Shown here in pieces: positions 1-8,979 of a stretch of 44,587 nucleotides of DNA. The DNA is taken from NCBI GenBank assembly GCA_945861465.1, contig CAMAVB010000034.1, forward strand, positions 1 to 44,587, in the 5' to 3' direction. The notes under the pieces are model-generated. The model was not told the origin of the DNA. It did not search any database and worked only from the letters and a program-made list of their open reading frames with translations. Both the position numbers and the translations under genes were made by a program. Position 1 is the stretch's first letter. Every line of letters begins with the position of its first letter. Origin of the DNA: Candidatus Kuenenia stuttgartensis. GTDB taxonomy: Bacteria > Planctomycetota > Planctomycetia > Planctomycetales > Planctomycetaceae.

Positions 1-232
1 CGCGACAGGCGGGGGTTCTAACGGGCTGGCACTCATACTTCGTGACCGACGCTCCGCAAAACCCCCGCCTGTCGCGGCTCAGACTATCGTCGAGCCCGCG
101 ACGCTCGCCCGCACCACTCAGGCCCTACGGCCTGCGCGACCGCGGAGCGGAACGACACCACGGCTATTCGCCGTGGACGAGCATTTTCTACTCTCAACTC
201 CAGTCCCGTGCGTTCGTGCCGGAGGCACGACA
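1..232. repeat. Cluster of palindromes (structured non-coding DNA)
   Basis: Four inverted repeats lie close together. A perfect 17-bp pair (1-17 with 60-76, CGCGACAGGCGGGGGTT and its complement) encloses 42 nt. CAGGCC/GGCCTG at 119-124 and 129-134 has a 4-nt loop. CCACGGC/GCCGTGG at 158-164 and 170-176 has a 5-nt loop. GTGCC/GGCAC at 216-220 and 224-228 has a 3-nt loop. Such GC-rich palindromes resemble REP-like intergenic repeats; that they are a dispersed family is my inference. No convincing reading frame crosses them. The first arm begins at base 1, so the element may continue outside the window. Confidence 0.6.
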
Positions 233-1336
233 AATATGGAACGACTCTCGTCCACTTCCGCCGACTCCGACCGAATCGCTATGTCCAACGGGCCCTGTTA
301 TTTGTTCGGAGGGCGACCGCCGCTGCTTAACAATTGTCGTTCAATGCGAATGTCGTGATATCGAATCGACCATTTTCCGCCACGCAGTTACTGACTCAGG
401 ACGATTAGTCCTCGGTCAATAATGACGTTGCAGTATCTGCCAGCGGATTGGCCGAATAAGCTGAATTCCGGCCCTTGCGTATCCGGCTAGAAAACGTTCC
501 CAAGCCGCCGTCAATTTGACTACACCTGCGAAATTGTCGCCACAACGTTCGCTGCGTCGGTCGATGTGACCGGAGCAGTTTGCTGCGAGGCAAAATCGCG
601 CTCCGATCGGTCTCACCAAAGCGGATCGGCGCAAGAGGTTGCAGTCGTCGGCGTGCCGGATCGAACCATGGACGGTTCCAACAAATCAGACTCAGGATAC
701 GCCCTCCTGTGCTGTTTCGAATGGAACCGTCGCAGGCTCAGGATACGATTACCTCCGCTGTCATCGACATCGCGACCGTTGTCGGTTTGACTACGCAACT
801 TGATGCCGTTTCGCCAAGCTTACGAATCAAATTGATCTCGCGTCGGTGGGTCGGACTGGAGGAGCCAACAACTCGACTCGTCCGTAAGTGGCACTCTGAA
901 CGAACTGCGGGGCCTTAAGTAATACGCCATCGTGGCGGAACATCGCCTTGATTACGTTTGCCGGGCGATCTTCGTGTTCTCTGTTTCCACTCCACCTGGT
1001 TTCCCGGCGGTGCCACAATATCTCGGCCATTATTACGTTGGAGTTCATACTCGGGCTCGCGCCCAAGAACTCGCCTGCAGGCCAGGATTGCTGCATAATT
1101 GATGCTGGCTCTACGCTGTCTGAGACCCCGGGGCTCAGAATCCACTCTCCAGAACCGCTAAATTCCGCATGGCTTGCTCGTTGGGTCAAAGAGATCTGCG
1201 TTCACCCAAACTTTCCCGTTCTCCGGGCTGAGTTTTCAGATTCACGGCATAAATCCTTCACCTCGCCAGATCCCACTGCAAAGGCAACGGTACCGTGCGG
1301 CTGGATCGACCTCACCCGGGAATGCCTCGAAAATGC
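233..1336. other. Gene-poor stretch, no recognisable gene
   Basis: I found no open frame with recognisable protein similarity, a ribosome-binding site or plausible composition on either strand. Short frames exist, the longest about 170 codons, but their translations are rich in Arg, Ser and Cys and look like noise. A short imperfect duplication built around GACTCAGGATACG / GGCTCAGGATACG occurs near 690-750. The stretch may be decayed coding sequence beyond recognition. Confidence 0.5.
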
Positions 1337-2422
1337 TCAGGGTTCGGGCATCTTCATCCGCTTCGATGATGGCTCAGGGGCCTGGTTAATCGACCATAAA
1401 GGCGGTTGGCGATCAAACAGGAGATGCCAGCCCAGCACGGAGGCGAATGCCGACCCGGAATAGAAATGACTGAACCAATGCCAGGGAATGATTCGCAGGG
1501 TAAAACAGATCCCCTTCTTGTGGCGGAACCAGTTGAGTACCTGGAAATCGAGCACCAGAAGGGCCACGACGAGTCCGGCGAGAACCATAAGCGCCGGCGG
1601 CCAAAAGCAGGCGATCAGCCCGCACAACACGATCATTCCACTGACCGCCACGCGGGCGCGCGCCTGATGATCGATGTTCAAACCGTTTTCGATACGGCGG
1701 CTCTGTACGATCAGCTTGCTCCACGGGATAGCGCGCCGGAAGACGTCGGTATGGAACAAAGAGACTGGCCCCCATCGCTTCAGATGTTTGACCTGCAATT
1801 CATGGCAAACGCGAATTTTTCGCTGAGCCGCTCGAAGCCGATATCCGAATTCAACGTCTTCGATGCTCGGCCAGTCAAAACGTTCGTCGAAACCGCCCAG
1901 TTCCAGAAAGACAGTGCGTCGGATCACTCCACAGGCACTCCAAAACGTAAATCCCTCTGCCGATGATTTCTGATGAACATAGTGGTGCAGAAGATTCTTG
2001 TACTGAGAAAGCAGGTTGGAAGCGGCGGGCTCATCGTCGTAGGAACCAATCACCGCATCAACATCGGGTTCGTTGTGAAAGATGGCTACGACCGTGGCGA
2101 GCGCATGAGTCGGAATCGTGACGTCTGCATCGACGAAGAAGATCAAGTCTCCGGTGGCGGCCCCCACACCCAGATTACGAGCCACAGCCGGCCCCTTGCG
2201 GCTGTCCGTATGGAGCAGCTTCCCACCCAGACGCAGCGCAATACAGTCTGAACCGTCCGAGCTGCCGTCATCGACCACAATCACCTCGTGTGGGGGCGGA
2301 TCAGCCGCCAGCAGACTTTCGATACATCGTTCGAATGCCTGACCACCGTTGAACACCGGGACAATCAGCGAAACGGTGGGAACTGGATCATTTGAAGGCA
2401 GACCGCTCATCATGAATTTCAT
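1337..2422 (-). CDS. GT2 family glycosyltransferase with C-terminal membrane segments
   Basis: An inverting GT-A glycosyltransferase that would transfer a sugar from a nucleotide-sugar donor, probably during surface glycan assembly at the inner face of the membrane. The N-terminus has the GT2 nucleotide-binding start (VSLIVPVFNGG), the acidic VVDDGSSDG motif and FFVDADV as DXD. A later EDVEFGYRL segment matches the usual acceptor-side ED motif. After about residue 265, two or three hydrophobic segments suggest membrane anchoring, followed by a basic tail. The ATG at 2422 is chosen; a TTG two codons upstream (2428) and ATGs at 2413 and 2410 are alternatives, and none has a clear Shine-Dalgarno sequence. 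It is the most downstream intact gene of the glycan locus, separated from the GT4 genes by two gene remnants. Donor and acceptor cannot be told from sequence. Confidence 0.85.
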   Translation of the reverse strand: MKFMMSGLPSNDPVPTVSLIVPVFNGGQAFERCIESLLAADPPPHEVIVVDDGSSDGSDCIALRLGGKLLHTDSRKGPAVARNLGVGAATGDLIFFVDADVTIPTHALATVVAIFHNEPDVDAVIGSYDDEPAASNLLSQYKNLLHHYVHQKSSAEGFTFWSACGVIRRTVFLELGGFDERFDWPSIEDVEFGYRLRAAQRKIRVCHELQVKHLKRWGPVSLFHTDVFRRAIPWSKLIVQSRRIENGLNIDHQARARVAVSGMIVLCGLIACFWPPALMVLAGLVVALLVLDFQVLNWFRHKKGICFTLRIIPWHWFSHFYSGSAFASVLGWHLLFDRQPPLWSINQAPEPSSKRMKMPEP

Positions 2423-2521
2423 CTGCAACGGAAGACAAAGAAAGGTGTTAACAACGCCTCACAACGCGCACCGGCCAGGGAATTCCTCCATGATTTCCAT
2501 GCGAAAACCCGAAAAACCGAA

Positions 2522-2809
2522 TACTCCCAGGCGATCGCCGACAGGATCGTGGCGTCTCGTTGCCGGTGGCTGATCCTGGAAGTTCCCACAGGCCCACGCC
2601 GATCACCCCTGTGGGCGAAAATGCGCGACGTTGTCCGTCGTGGAGAGTTCGAACTGGTGCCGAACTTCTCCATCGCTGACGGATTCCTGCATCGAGTGGA
2701 AGTCTGCCGGATCCGCAATCCAGCGAATGACGTCCCCGATGAATCCCCGTTCACCTTCGACATGCCGCAGGATGTCGGCGGACGCATCGTCAACCCAATC
2801 CATCGATAA
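2522..2809 (+). pseudogene. C-terminal remnant of a GT39/ArnT-like glycosyltransferase
   Basis: This plus-strand frame, open from about 2435, encodes roughly 95 residues that align end to end with the C-terminus of the intact glycosyltransferase at 29218-30909. Shared blocks include SQAI, CRWL, a DV(V/I)RR-EFELV stretch, RVEV-RIR, FD(M/L)PQ(D/E)V and a shared ending (NPIHR versus DPIRR) followed directly by a stop. The large N-terminal membrane domain is absent; upstream lies the oppositely oriented GT2 gene. It is therefore a truncated paralogue, not a small gene. A GTG at 2549 could start a short frame but has no convincing ribosome-binding site. It indicates that a second copy of this gene once lay at this end of the locus. 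Confidence 0.75.
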
Positions 2810-2879
2810 CGGATCCGATGAGCCAGGAGCACGACGGCTCAGTCTGCGGAGGCGTGCGAGCGACCGACAGCAGATTACG

Positions 2880-3550
2880 GCTCGGAGCTGCCTGGGAGAC
2901 GGACGTCGCCAAAGAACCAGGCGGCTGCTCCACCCGGACACGCCGAACACCACGCTCAGGCCTGACACGGCGGCTGCAGGGGTCGCGGGTAGTGACAGGA
3001 TCAGAACCGCGGCTCCGGTCGTGATCAGCCCAACGCGCAACATTGCGGCGGTCGGTAGTCGGACGCCGTGACGGATCACAAGGAGTGACCATGCAATCGT
3101 AAGTGAAACGGTTAGCCCAAGCGTGGTGGCAATCGGATCACCGGTGGCGTCCCGGACGGGAATCAGGAAGGTATATCCGGAGAAGGGCAGCGGGTAAACC
3201 GATCCATGAGATCAGGCAGGATGTGCTTGAGCGTCCGGCCCCGGCAATCAGGCCAGTCGCCATCATGACAGCCATCCGGCCCGGCCCTGCGACAAGCATG
3301 ATGTTAATCAAGGCACCCGCCAGGCCGGGAATGATAGAGACCTGCAAGGCCACTGCGAAATCACCCACTGCGATGCTATGGGGTGGATGTACCTGGAGCA
3401 GCACCAGGTCGCTTCCTTCGGGGGCACGAATCGCCATGACCGAGCCAAAGAGCGGGAGAACCTCGCGCCAGGCCCATTGGCGAACCAAATAGAGTGAGCC
3501 GCCACGCCGACAGACCGGAAGGGGGCAAAAGATCCAGGCGGCCATAACAC
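2880..3550 (-). pseudogene. Degraded polytopic membrane protein, probably a Wzx-like flippase
   Basis: Two minus-strand frames carry hydrophobic segments that join into one membrane protein only if frameshifts are allowed. The upstream frame (about 3545-3180) reads like the middle of a polysaccharide flippase, with stretches such as VGDFAVALQVSIIPGLAG and GSDLVLLQV. The downstream frame (about 3190-2880) continues with LPFSGYTFLIPV, then LGLTVSLTIAWSLLVI and GLITTGAAVLILSLP. At least one shift is needed near 3190, possibly two. A functional Wzx would have about 12 helices and over 400 residues, so this is partial as well as broken. Assignment to the MOP/Wzx superfamily is by pattern only. If correct, an earlier Wzx-type export route in this locus was lost while the ABC exporter at 13.3-15.5 kb was kept. 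Confidence 0.4.
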
Positions 3551-3590
3551 TCCAGCGACTCGGGGAAATGGGAGAAGTTGTTATGTCCGA

Positions 3591-4826
3591 TCAGGCCATT
3601 GCCTGAGTTCGGCAGGCAATGACATTTTCATAATGCTCCAGCAATTGCCGGTTAAGGCGACGACTGTCGTGATGGCATTCCACGAAGGCTCGACCGGCGT
3701 CTCCCATCGCCTGCCGCAGCATGGGTTCAGTCAGTTCCAGGAGTGCATCTTTCATCGCTGACCAGTCGTGCTCTTCGACCAGCCTCGCGCTTTCGCCATC
3801 GGCCACAATCTCCGGAATACCTGCATGGCAAGTCGCGACGACGGGAATCCCGGCTGCCTGAGCCTCCAGAATGACCACTGGAGTACCCTCCGAATCCCCA
3901 TCAGGCGCTTTGACACTCGGCAACAGCAGTACATCCGCCTGATGCAGGCGGGCCACCACTTCCGTGTTGAGACGCCATCCGAGAAACGTGACGATGTCGG
4001 CAATCCCCAGCGATTTGGCCAGGGCTTCTAATTCTAAGCGACACGGTCCGTCGCCCAGAATGGTATAATGCACACTCGTGTGACGACTTACTGCAGCAAT
4101 GGCTCTCAGACCATCGGCGATTCCTTTCTTCGGCACAAGACGTGCAATCGAAACGACCTGCAGCACTGGGCGGGCTGCGTGGCGGCACGGCCTGAATAGG
4201 GTCAGGTCGACCCCCAGGGGATGTACGGCGACTCGATCCACGGGCGCGCCTATTTGCAGCAGGCGGTGCCGCATGGCTTCACTCAGCACCAGATGCAGCT
4301 CCCCCGTGCGGAACAGTTCGCGATAAGCCCAGGCCGATGTACTGAGAAGTGTTTTCGAGACATCGTATCCGTAATAAGTCGTGATCAAAGGTGCATTCAC
4401 AATTCCCGCCTGGCGCAGAGCGGCGACCATCGCGCCTGTCGTTCCGAAATGAGCGTGCATGAGATCCGGCGGCCGGCAACGGCTCACAGCGGCCGCTTTG
4501 AAGGGCAGTCGCAGAGTGACCGCTTCCGTACCTCCAATCCAGGGACTGAACAGGGTCAGGCGACGGAGAAAACCTGCTGGCGGACCGGACATCAACAATC
4601 GAAGTGCTGCTCGCACTCGGCGGAGACCTGCCGGCGGAATATTGTGATACCGAACGAGTTCCAGAATTTCGGTATTGGCGATCTCTGAATTCATTAGCCC
4701 ATCTCCGTACGGACCATCGGCCAGAATTGTCAGCGACACGCCGAGAGCACGGAGACCGGCACATTGTTGTTGAACAAATCCCTCCGACAGAATTGGAAAA
4801 TGACGGGCAAAGGCCAACACCTCCAT
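3591..4826 (-). CDS. GT4 family glycosyltransferase
   Basis: A retaining GT-B glycosyltransferase of 411 residues, of the kind that adds hexoses to a lipid-linked or surface polysaccharide in the cytoplasm. The N-terminal acceptor domain begins MEVLAFARHFPI. The C-terminal donor domain contains VSIARLVPKKG, a GDGP turn and the EGTPVVILEAQAAGIPVV segment that holds the GT4 EX7E motif. The ATG at 4826 is chosen over a frame-opening codon at 4856: AGGAG lies 8 nt upstream, and the preceding gene stops only 1 nt before this ATG, so the ribosome-binding site is inside that gene's last codons. This indicates translational coupling. It is the last of three consecutive GT4 genes. Substrate unknown. 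Confidence 0.9.
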   Translation of the reverse strand: MEVLAFARHFPILSEGFVQQQCAGLRALGVSLTILADGPYGDGLMNSEIANTEILELVRYHNIPPAGLRRVRAALRLLMSGPPAGFLRRLTLFSPWIGGTEAVTLRLPFKAAAVSRCRPPDLMHAHFGTTGAMVAALRQAGIVNAPLITTYYGYDVSKTLLSTSAWAYRELFRTGELHLVLSEAMRHRLLQIGAPVDRVAVHPLGVDLTLFRPCRHAARPVLQVVSIARLVPKKGIADGLRAIAAVSRHTSVHYTILGDGPCRLELEALAKSLGIADIVTFLGWRLNTEVVARLHQADVLLLPSVKAPDGDSEGTPVVILEAQAAGIPVVATCHAGIPEIVADGESARLVEEHDWSAMKDALLELTEPMLRQAMGDAGRAFVECHHDSRRLNRQLLEHYENVIACRTQAMA

Positions 4827-4827
4827 G

Positions 4828-6042
4828 TCAGTTTCTCCTGTGAAGCCATCGGGCAAAAGGAGCCCGAAGCCGGTGCCGCAATGTCAACTCGCCGGGAGCA
4901 ACCAGCATACCGGCCGGTCGCTTATAGCTGCCATCAATCAGTTCTTTCCAGATCTCCTGGCAGAGGGCCGCGTAACGCTGGACCATCGCATTCAGGGTGT
5001 AGTCGCCCGAAATCGTGGCCCTTGCGGAGGCTGCAATTGCTTCCCGGCATCCGGTATTCCTGGCCAGAAAATCCAATCGCTCAGCAAACATCTGGTGAGC
5101 ACCGATCGGTACGCAGAAGCCATTTTTGCCATCTTCAATCAGTTCAGGAATGCCGCTGGCGATGGCACTGACCACAGGGATACAACCATGCGCCATTGCT
5201 TCGACGACGACAAGGGGAAGTCCTTCGTAGGCGGAGGGGAGCAACAGAACGGGATGCGAGCGATAGAGCTGCGGCATCGCCGACGGAGCAACCGTACCCA
5301 GCCAGCGGACATGGTCAGCGAGTCCGAGAGCGTCCATCGCCTTGCGCAACGCATTGCGCTCGGAGCCTTCCCCCGCCACGGTAAGCCGGGCCGGGACACC
5401 ACGCTGGTGCAGTGCGTGCAGGATCAGAGCCAGATCACCCACGCGTTTCTGCTGCTGTTCAAGTCGGCCGGCATACAAAACGTTGAAGACTCCGGCAGGT
5501 TCCAACCCGTCGCCCGAAGTCACCGAGTCGGCACCAGCTGCTCTCTCATCGGCCACACTGACTCCATACGGAATATGAAAAGTCGGGATACCGTTGAGTT
5601 CCGGCATGGTCCTGAGCCGTTTCGTGATCACAGAACTGACGCCGACGACCGCGTTGCACCAGGGGCCGAGACGACGAAGATGCTCGTAATGCTGCGGATC
5701 GTCGCTGTGGGCGAGGCCAATCACTCCGACCGAGGAACACAGGATCGGCGTGATTGCCGAATACAGCACGTCGTGATTCGGAACGTAGATACAGGGAGCC
5801 CTCGCTTCGAGATAATGTTTCAGGGCTCTCCAGCGGGCCGAGAATGTGGCCACTGGCGGCAAGAGCAGTCGCTCCGCCCGCATATCGTTCGACCAGGGCA
5901 GCGGCTTTGGATCGCGCCAGAGGCTGCCAGTGATCAGAAGCGTGGCATCAAAACCCTCGCTACACAGTCCCCGGATCAGGTTCGCGCTGAAGGTGTTGAC
6001 GCCGTTGAGCGTCCAGTTCGGCGTGCCGACGATAATTCGCAT
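4828..6042 (-). CDS. GT4 family glycosyltransferase
   Basis: A 404-residue GT-B glycosyltransferase closely related in architecture to both halves of the upstream fused enzyme. All three begin with a similar motif (here MRIIVGTPNWTLNGVNTFS). The donor domain shows LYAGRLEQQQKRVGDLAL, a GEGSERNALR stretch and YEGLPLVVVEAMAHG, which carries EX7E. CIYVPNHDVLYSA recurs in the neighbours as a C(V/I)(W/Y)(L/I)PN motif, so these enzymes form a local paralogous family. The start ATG sits 6 nt after the stop of the fused GT4 gene, with GGGAAG about 10 nt upstream inside that gene, so coupling is likely. It presumably acts in consecutive steps of the same glycan; donor sugar not predictable. Confidence 0.9.
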   Translation of the reverse strand: MRIIVGTPNWTLNGVNTFSANLIRGLCSEGFDATLLITGSLWRDPKPLPWSNDMRAERLLLPPVATFSARWRALKHYLEARAPCIYVPNHDVLYSAITPILCSSVGVIGLAHSDDPQHYEHLRRLGPWCNAVVGVSSVITKRLRTMPELNGIPTFHIPYGVSVADERAAGADSVTSGDGLEPAGVFNVLYAGRLEQQQKRVGDLALILHALHQRGVPARLTVAGEGSERNALRKAMDALGLADHVRWLGTVAPSAMPQLYRSHPVLLLPSAYEGLPLVVVEAMAHGCIPVVSAIASGIPELIEDGKNGFCVPIGAHQMFAERLDFLARNTGCREAIAASARATISGDYTLNAMVQRYAALCQEIWKELIDGSYKRPAGMLVAPGELTLRHRLRAPFARWLHRRN

Positions 6043-6048
6043 CGGTCG

Positions 6049-8568
6049 TTACTTCCCAATCCGTTTGATCAGCCCACGCACCGTCCTCTGGAGCCGCCTT
6101 TTCAGCCACAAAATGCTCTGGACAGAGTTGGGCAATTCCGGCGGTAGCCATGAACGCAACCCTCGCAGATCATGGGGGGGCAGCATCCTGGTCATCGGGC
6201 GCGAGAACGGCTGCGATGCCACATGTTCCATCATGTCAATATAGGACCTGGCCATACTGTCGAGCGTGAAGCGGCCCGTCTCGATGGTGTGCCGTGCGGC
6301 CTGGCCCATCCGCGCCAACTCGGTGGGTGCCCCGGCCAACCGGGCGATTCGGTTGGCAAATCCATCCATGTCGCCCACGGGAACCAGAAAGCCGCTTTCC
6401 CCCTCCCTGATCACTTCGTCGACTCCACTGCGGCAATGGGCCGCCACGGGCACGAGACCGTGGGCCATCGCTTCCAGGAGCGCCACCGGCAGCCCTTCAA
6501 AAGCAGACGGCAAAACAAACACATCTGAGCGCGACATCAGGTTCCGTACGTGCTCATTGGCAATACCACCCACAAAGCGCATCTGGCCATGGACCAGGGA
6601 TTGAACGGAGGCCTGCAGAAACTCCCGTTCGTCTGGCCCGCTGCCTGCGACCGTCAGTTCAACGGCAACGCCAAGAGCTGCCAACTTTTCCAGGAGGCAA
6701 GGAAGGTCGAGAGAGCGCTTCTGATACCGTATCAGTCGTCCGGCGTAGAGCAACCGCAGTGGTGCCCCGGACGGTCGCGGCGAAAGCTCGCGAGCCCTGG
6801 GAATCTCAATGCCATAGGGGATTACGTGCAGCCGCTCCGCCAGATCGGGCGCCAAGGCTGTTACCTCGCGGGAGATTGCCTGGCTGACTGCTACCACGGC
6901 ATTCCAGGCACCCCCGTTCCGTACACAGTGGGAATAGTGTGCCGGGTCGTCGCTGTGAACAATGCCCACGACCTTCACAGAACCAGGCAAAGTGCCACAG
7001 ATCCCTGAGTGCTGAAAGTCATAGTTCGGAATATAGATACAGGGGCCGTCCTTCGTGAGGGTTTGCCGCAGAACCTTCCACCGTCGGCGCCAACTGTCGC
7101 CCGGCGCTACGTCCAGGCGATGCACTGGAACGCCTTCGGGGATCGGCAGCGGGTCGGGTACTTTCTCGTGCGGGAGCGTGACCAGGATTTCTGCTCGCAG
7201 TCCATGGGCCACAAGCGCCTGAACCAGGTGCATCGAAAAAATATCCACACCGCTGACGCGACCGGTCGTGGCGGCAAGCACGATTCGATGGGCGCGGAGT
7301 GGTGCATAGTGGCTGGAGTGGCGGCGTCGCACTCGCGTCGATGTTTGTGGATCAGGCCAAAATGGCACCTGGTTACTGATCTTCAGGAAATCTTCGTATC
7401 TCCCCGGGAGAATTGATAAGCCTCCGAGAGTGGCAGGCGGTGAGCCCATAAGACTGCGGCGGCGGGGACTGCCAGGAGTTCGTGCTTCCAGGCGATCCAA
7501 TAACGCCTGCCAGCGCTGCACCATCGTGTTCAGATCGTACCCTCGCTCGCGCACACAGGCGGCAGCTTTGCGTGCCATTTCCTCTCGGCGGACAGGATCG
7601 ACGGCCAGACGAGTCACGACCGTGGCAAAGGCCTCCATATCCCCGGGAGGGCAGCGGAACCCTGTGTCGCCATCGTCAATCACTGAGGCCAGAGTCGGAA
7701 TATCCGATACCACCGGCACGCAACCGCGGGCCATGGCTTCCAGCATGGCATTGGGCAGCCCCTCATATTCGGACGCCAGAACATAGACGTCGTGCTCGCC
7801 AAGAGCCGCGAGCGCCTCATCGTGGGGCATCGTTCCCGTCAGCACAAGGCGGCCATCGGCCAGGAAACGGGCCCCCCGGGCTTCGATCTCAGGGCGGGCT
7901 TCTCCATCCCCGATCAACGTCAGCCTTACAGGCACGCTCCGGGATTCGAGGCATTCCAGCAGGGTGACGAGATCCCCCACACGCTTCTGCCGCTGCCGCA
8001 AAACCCCATGATAGACAAGGCGCAACTCATTTGCAGGAGTGCGCTGCGGCAGTTGAACTGGCAGCTGCACACCAATCGGAATCGTAGTCAGTCTGTCAGC
8101 CAGCCACGGCATTTCGGAGGCGGCACGCTGGCTGATAAATGGGTTGACGGCGACCACGGCATCCCAGGCCTTTGCCTGCGATGCGGCGTGCTCGTAATGC
8201 AGAGCAGAGTCATCATGGAGTATGCCCACGACCGTGACTCGGGAAGACAGTCGCGGCGAAATGCAGGTTGCGCGAAAATCATGGTTGGGGAGCCAGACGC
8301 AGGGCGCCTGTTCCTCAAGGTAACGTTCGATCGCTGTCCATGCGTCGCACCAGCGGTCGTGGGCGTTCAGGCGTATCCGATCAACCGGCAGGTCGGCGGG
8401 GAACGGTGCTCCGTGCCGCTCATGGGCGACGAGCGGCGTCTGTTCCTCTGTGAGCAACAGGCGGACATCTTCACCCCGGGCTCGCAGGCCCCTCGCCAGA
8501 TTGGCAGCGAAAATGCAGACGCCGTTGAGGTTCCACTCGGGTAACCCAATGATGATGCGGCGATTCAT
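6049..8568 (-). CDS. Tandem GT4-GT4 fusion glycosyltransferase
   Basis: A protein of about 839 residues with two complete GT4 modules. The first (residues 1-365) starts MNRRIIIGLPEWNLNGV and holds YEGLPNAMLEAMARG, whose EX7E glutamates are near 269 and 277. A linker of about 55 residues follows, ending in a basic RVRRRHSSHYAPL. The second module (about 427-839) starts HRIVLAATTGRVSGVDIFS and holds FEGLPVALLEAMAHG. Both modules keep the expected donor-site residues, so both may be active, giving a bifunctional enzyme. The modules resemble each other and the next gene, so duplication plus fusion is likely. ATG 8568 is chosen because similarity begins there; the 51 codons upstream run into the repeat element at 8640. 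The ribosome-binding site is weak. It is the first gene of the three-gene GT4 operon. Confidence 0.88.
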   Translation of the reverse strand: MNRRIIIGLPEWNLNGVCIFAANLARGLRARGEDVRLLLTEEQTPLVAHERHGAPFPADLPVDRIRLNAHDRWCDAWTAIERYLEEQAPCVWLPNHDFRATCISPRLSSRVTVVGILHDDSALHYEHAASQAKAWDAVVAVNPFISQRAASEMPWLADRLTTIPIGVQLPVQLPQRTPANELRLVYHGVLRQRQKRVGDLVTLLECLESRSVPVRLTLIGDGEARPEIEARGARFLADGRLVLTGTMPHDEALAALGEHDVYVLASEYEGLPNAMLEAMARGCVPVVSDIPTLASVIDDGDTGFRCPPGDMEAFATVVTRLAVDPVRREEMARKAAACVRERGYDLNTMVQRWQALLDRLEARTPGSPRRRSLMGSPPATLGGLSILPGRYEDFLKISNQVPFWPDPQTSTRVRRRHSSHYAPLRAHRIVLAATTGRVSGVDIFSMHLVQALVAHGLRAEILVTLPHEKVPDPLPIPEGVPVHRLDVAPGDSWRRRWKVLRQTLTKDGPCIYIPNYDFQHSGICGTLPGSVKVVGIVHSDDPAHYSHCVRNGGAWNAVVAVSQAISREVTALAPDLAERLHVIPYGIEIPRARELSPRPSGAPLRLLYAGRLIRYQKRSLDLPCLLEKLAALGVAVELTVAGSGPDEREFLQASVQSLVHGQMRFVGGIANEHVRNLMSRSDVFVLPSAFEGLPVALLEAMAHGLVPVAAHCRSGVDEVIREGESGFLVPVGDMDGFANRIARLAGAPTELARMGQAARHTIETGRFTLDSMARSYIDMMEHVASQPFSRPMTRMLPPHDLRGLRSWLPPELPNSVQSILWLKRRLQRTVRGLIKRIGK

Positions 8569-8639
8569 GACGCTTTCTTGATCCCGCAATTCGTCATGGA
8601 TGTTCCGCAAAACGCCTCGGCAGCCGGTGGCCAACTTCG

Positions 8640-8974
8640 GGTTCAACGCCAAATGAAGTGCGCCCCGTAGAAATCCCGCTTCGTCCGATAGGATCCAACG
8701 ACTGGTGGATCTCCGGGTCAACGACTCTAATCCACCAATGCCAAGAGGTTCTTAACCACGAATGGACACGAATGGACACGAATGGACACGAATGGACACG
8801 AATAATTTCATTCAGAAGAATTGAAAACGCTGGAAATGTTCACATCACGACCGCACGGTTCAGAGTGGCTGAGCAGCAATTTGAATCTAACACTTTACCG
8901 GGCACTGCGACCATTCGTGTCAATTCGTGGTTCAATTGCCTTCCGTCTGCGCAGACTTCATTTGTCGTTGAGCC
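8640..8974 (-). repeat. MITE-like inverted-repeat element, copy A
   Basis: A 335-bp non-coding element. Its ends are inverted repeats: GGTTCAACGCCAAATGAAG at 8640-8658 and the complement of GGCTCAACGACAAATGAAG at 8956-8974. A second, inner pair is nested inside: CCACGAATGGACACGAAT from 8756 and ATTCGTGTCAATTCGTGG at 8913-8930. Its reverse complement aligns along its length with the element at 15868-16182, so the two copies are in opposite orientation. It encodes no protein; frames through the tandem part give low-complexity NHEWTRMDTN peptides. The nested arms and lack of genes fit a non-autonomous mobile element, but clear target-site duplications were not seen. Confidence 0.75.
8756..8803. 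repeat. Short tandem repeat, AATGGACACG x4
   Basis: Four perfect consecutive 10-bp units AATGGACACG occupy 8761-8800, preceded by CCACG and followed by AAT. The related element at 15868-16182 has fewer units at the equivalent place, so the array varies between copies. The unit is half of the inner inverted repeat, so the expansion probably arose by slippage inside the element. Confidence 0.85.
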
Positions 8975-8979
8975 AAAAC

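Noticed and set aside
948-1463. 171-codon plus-strand frame in the gene-poor left end
   Set aside because: No motif or ribosome-binding site, and it overlaps the real GT2 gene end antisense.
4825-6147. 440-codon open frame on the plus strand, antisense to the GT4 gene
   Set aside because: It mirrors the real GT4 frame on the other strand. Its translation is rich in Arg, His, Gln and Cys and has no motif, while the minus strand has all GT4 motifs and a ribosome-binding site.
8756-8803. Possible CRISPR-like array
   Set aside because: The units are contiguous 10-mers without spacers, so this is a simple tandem repeat.
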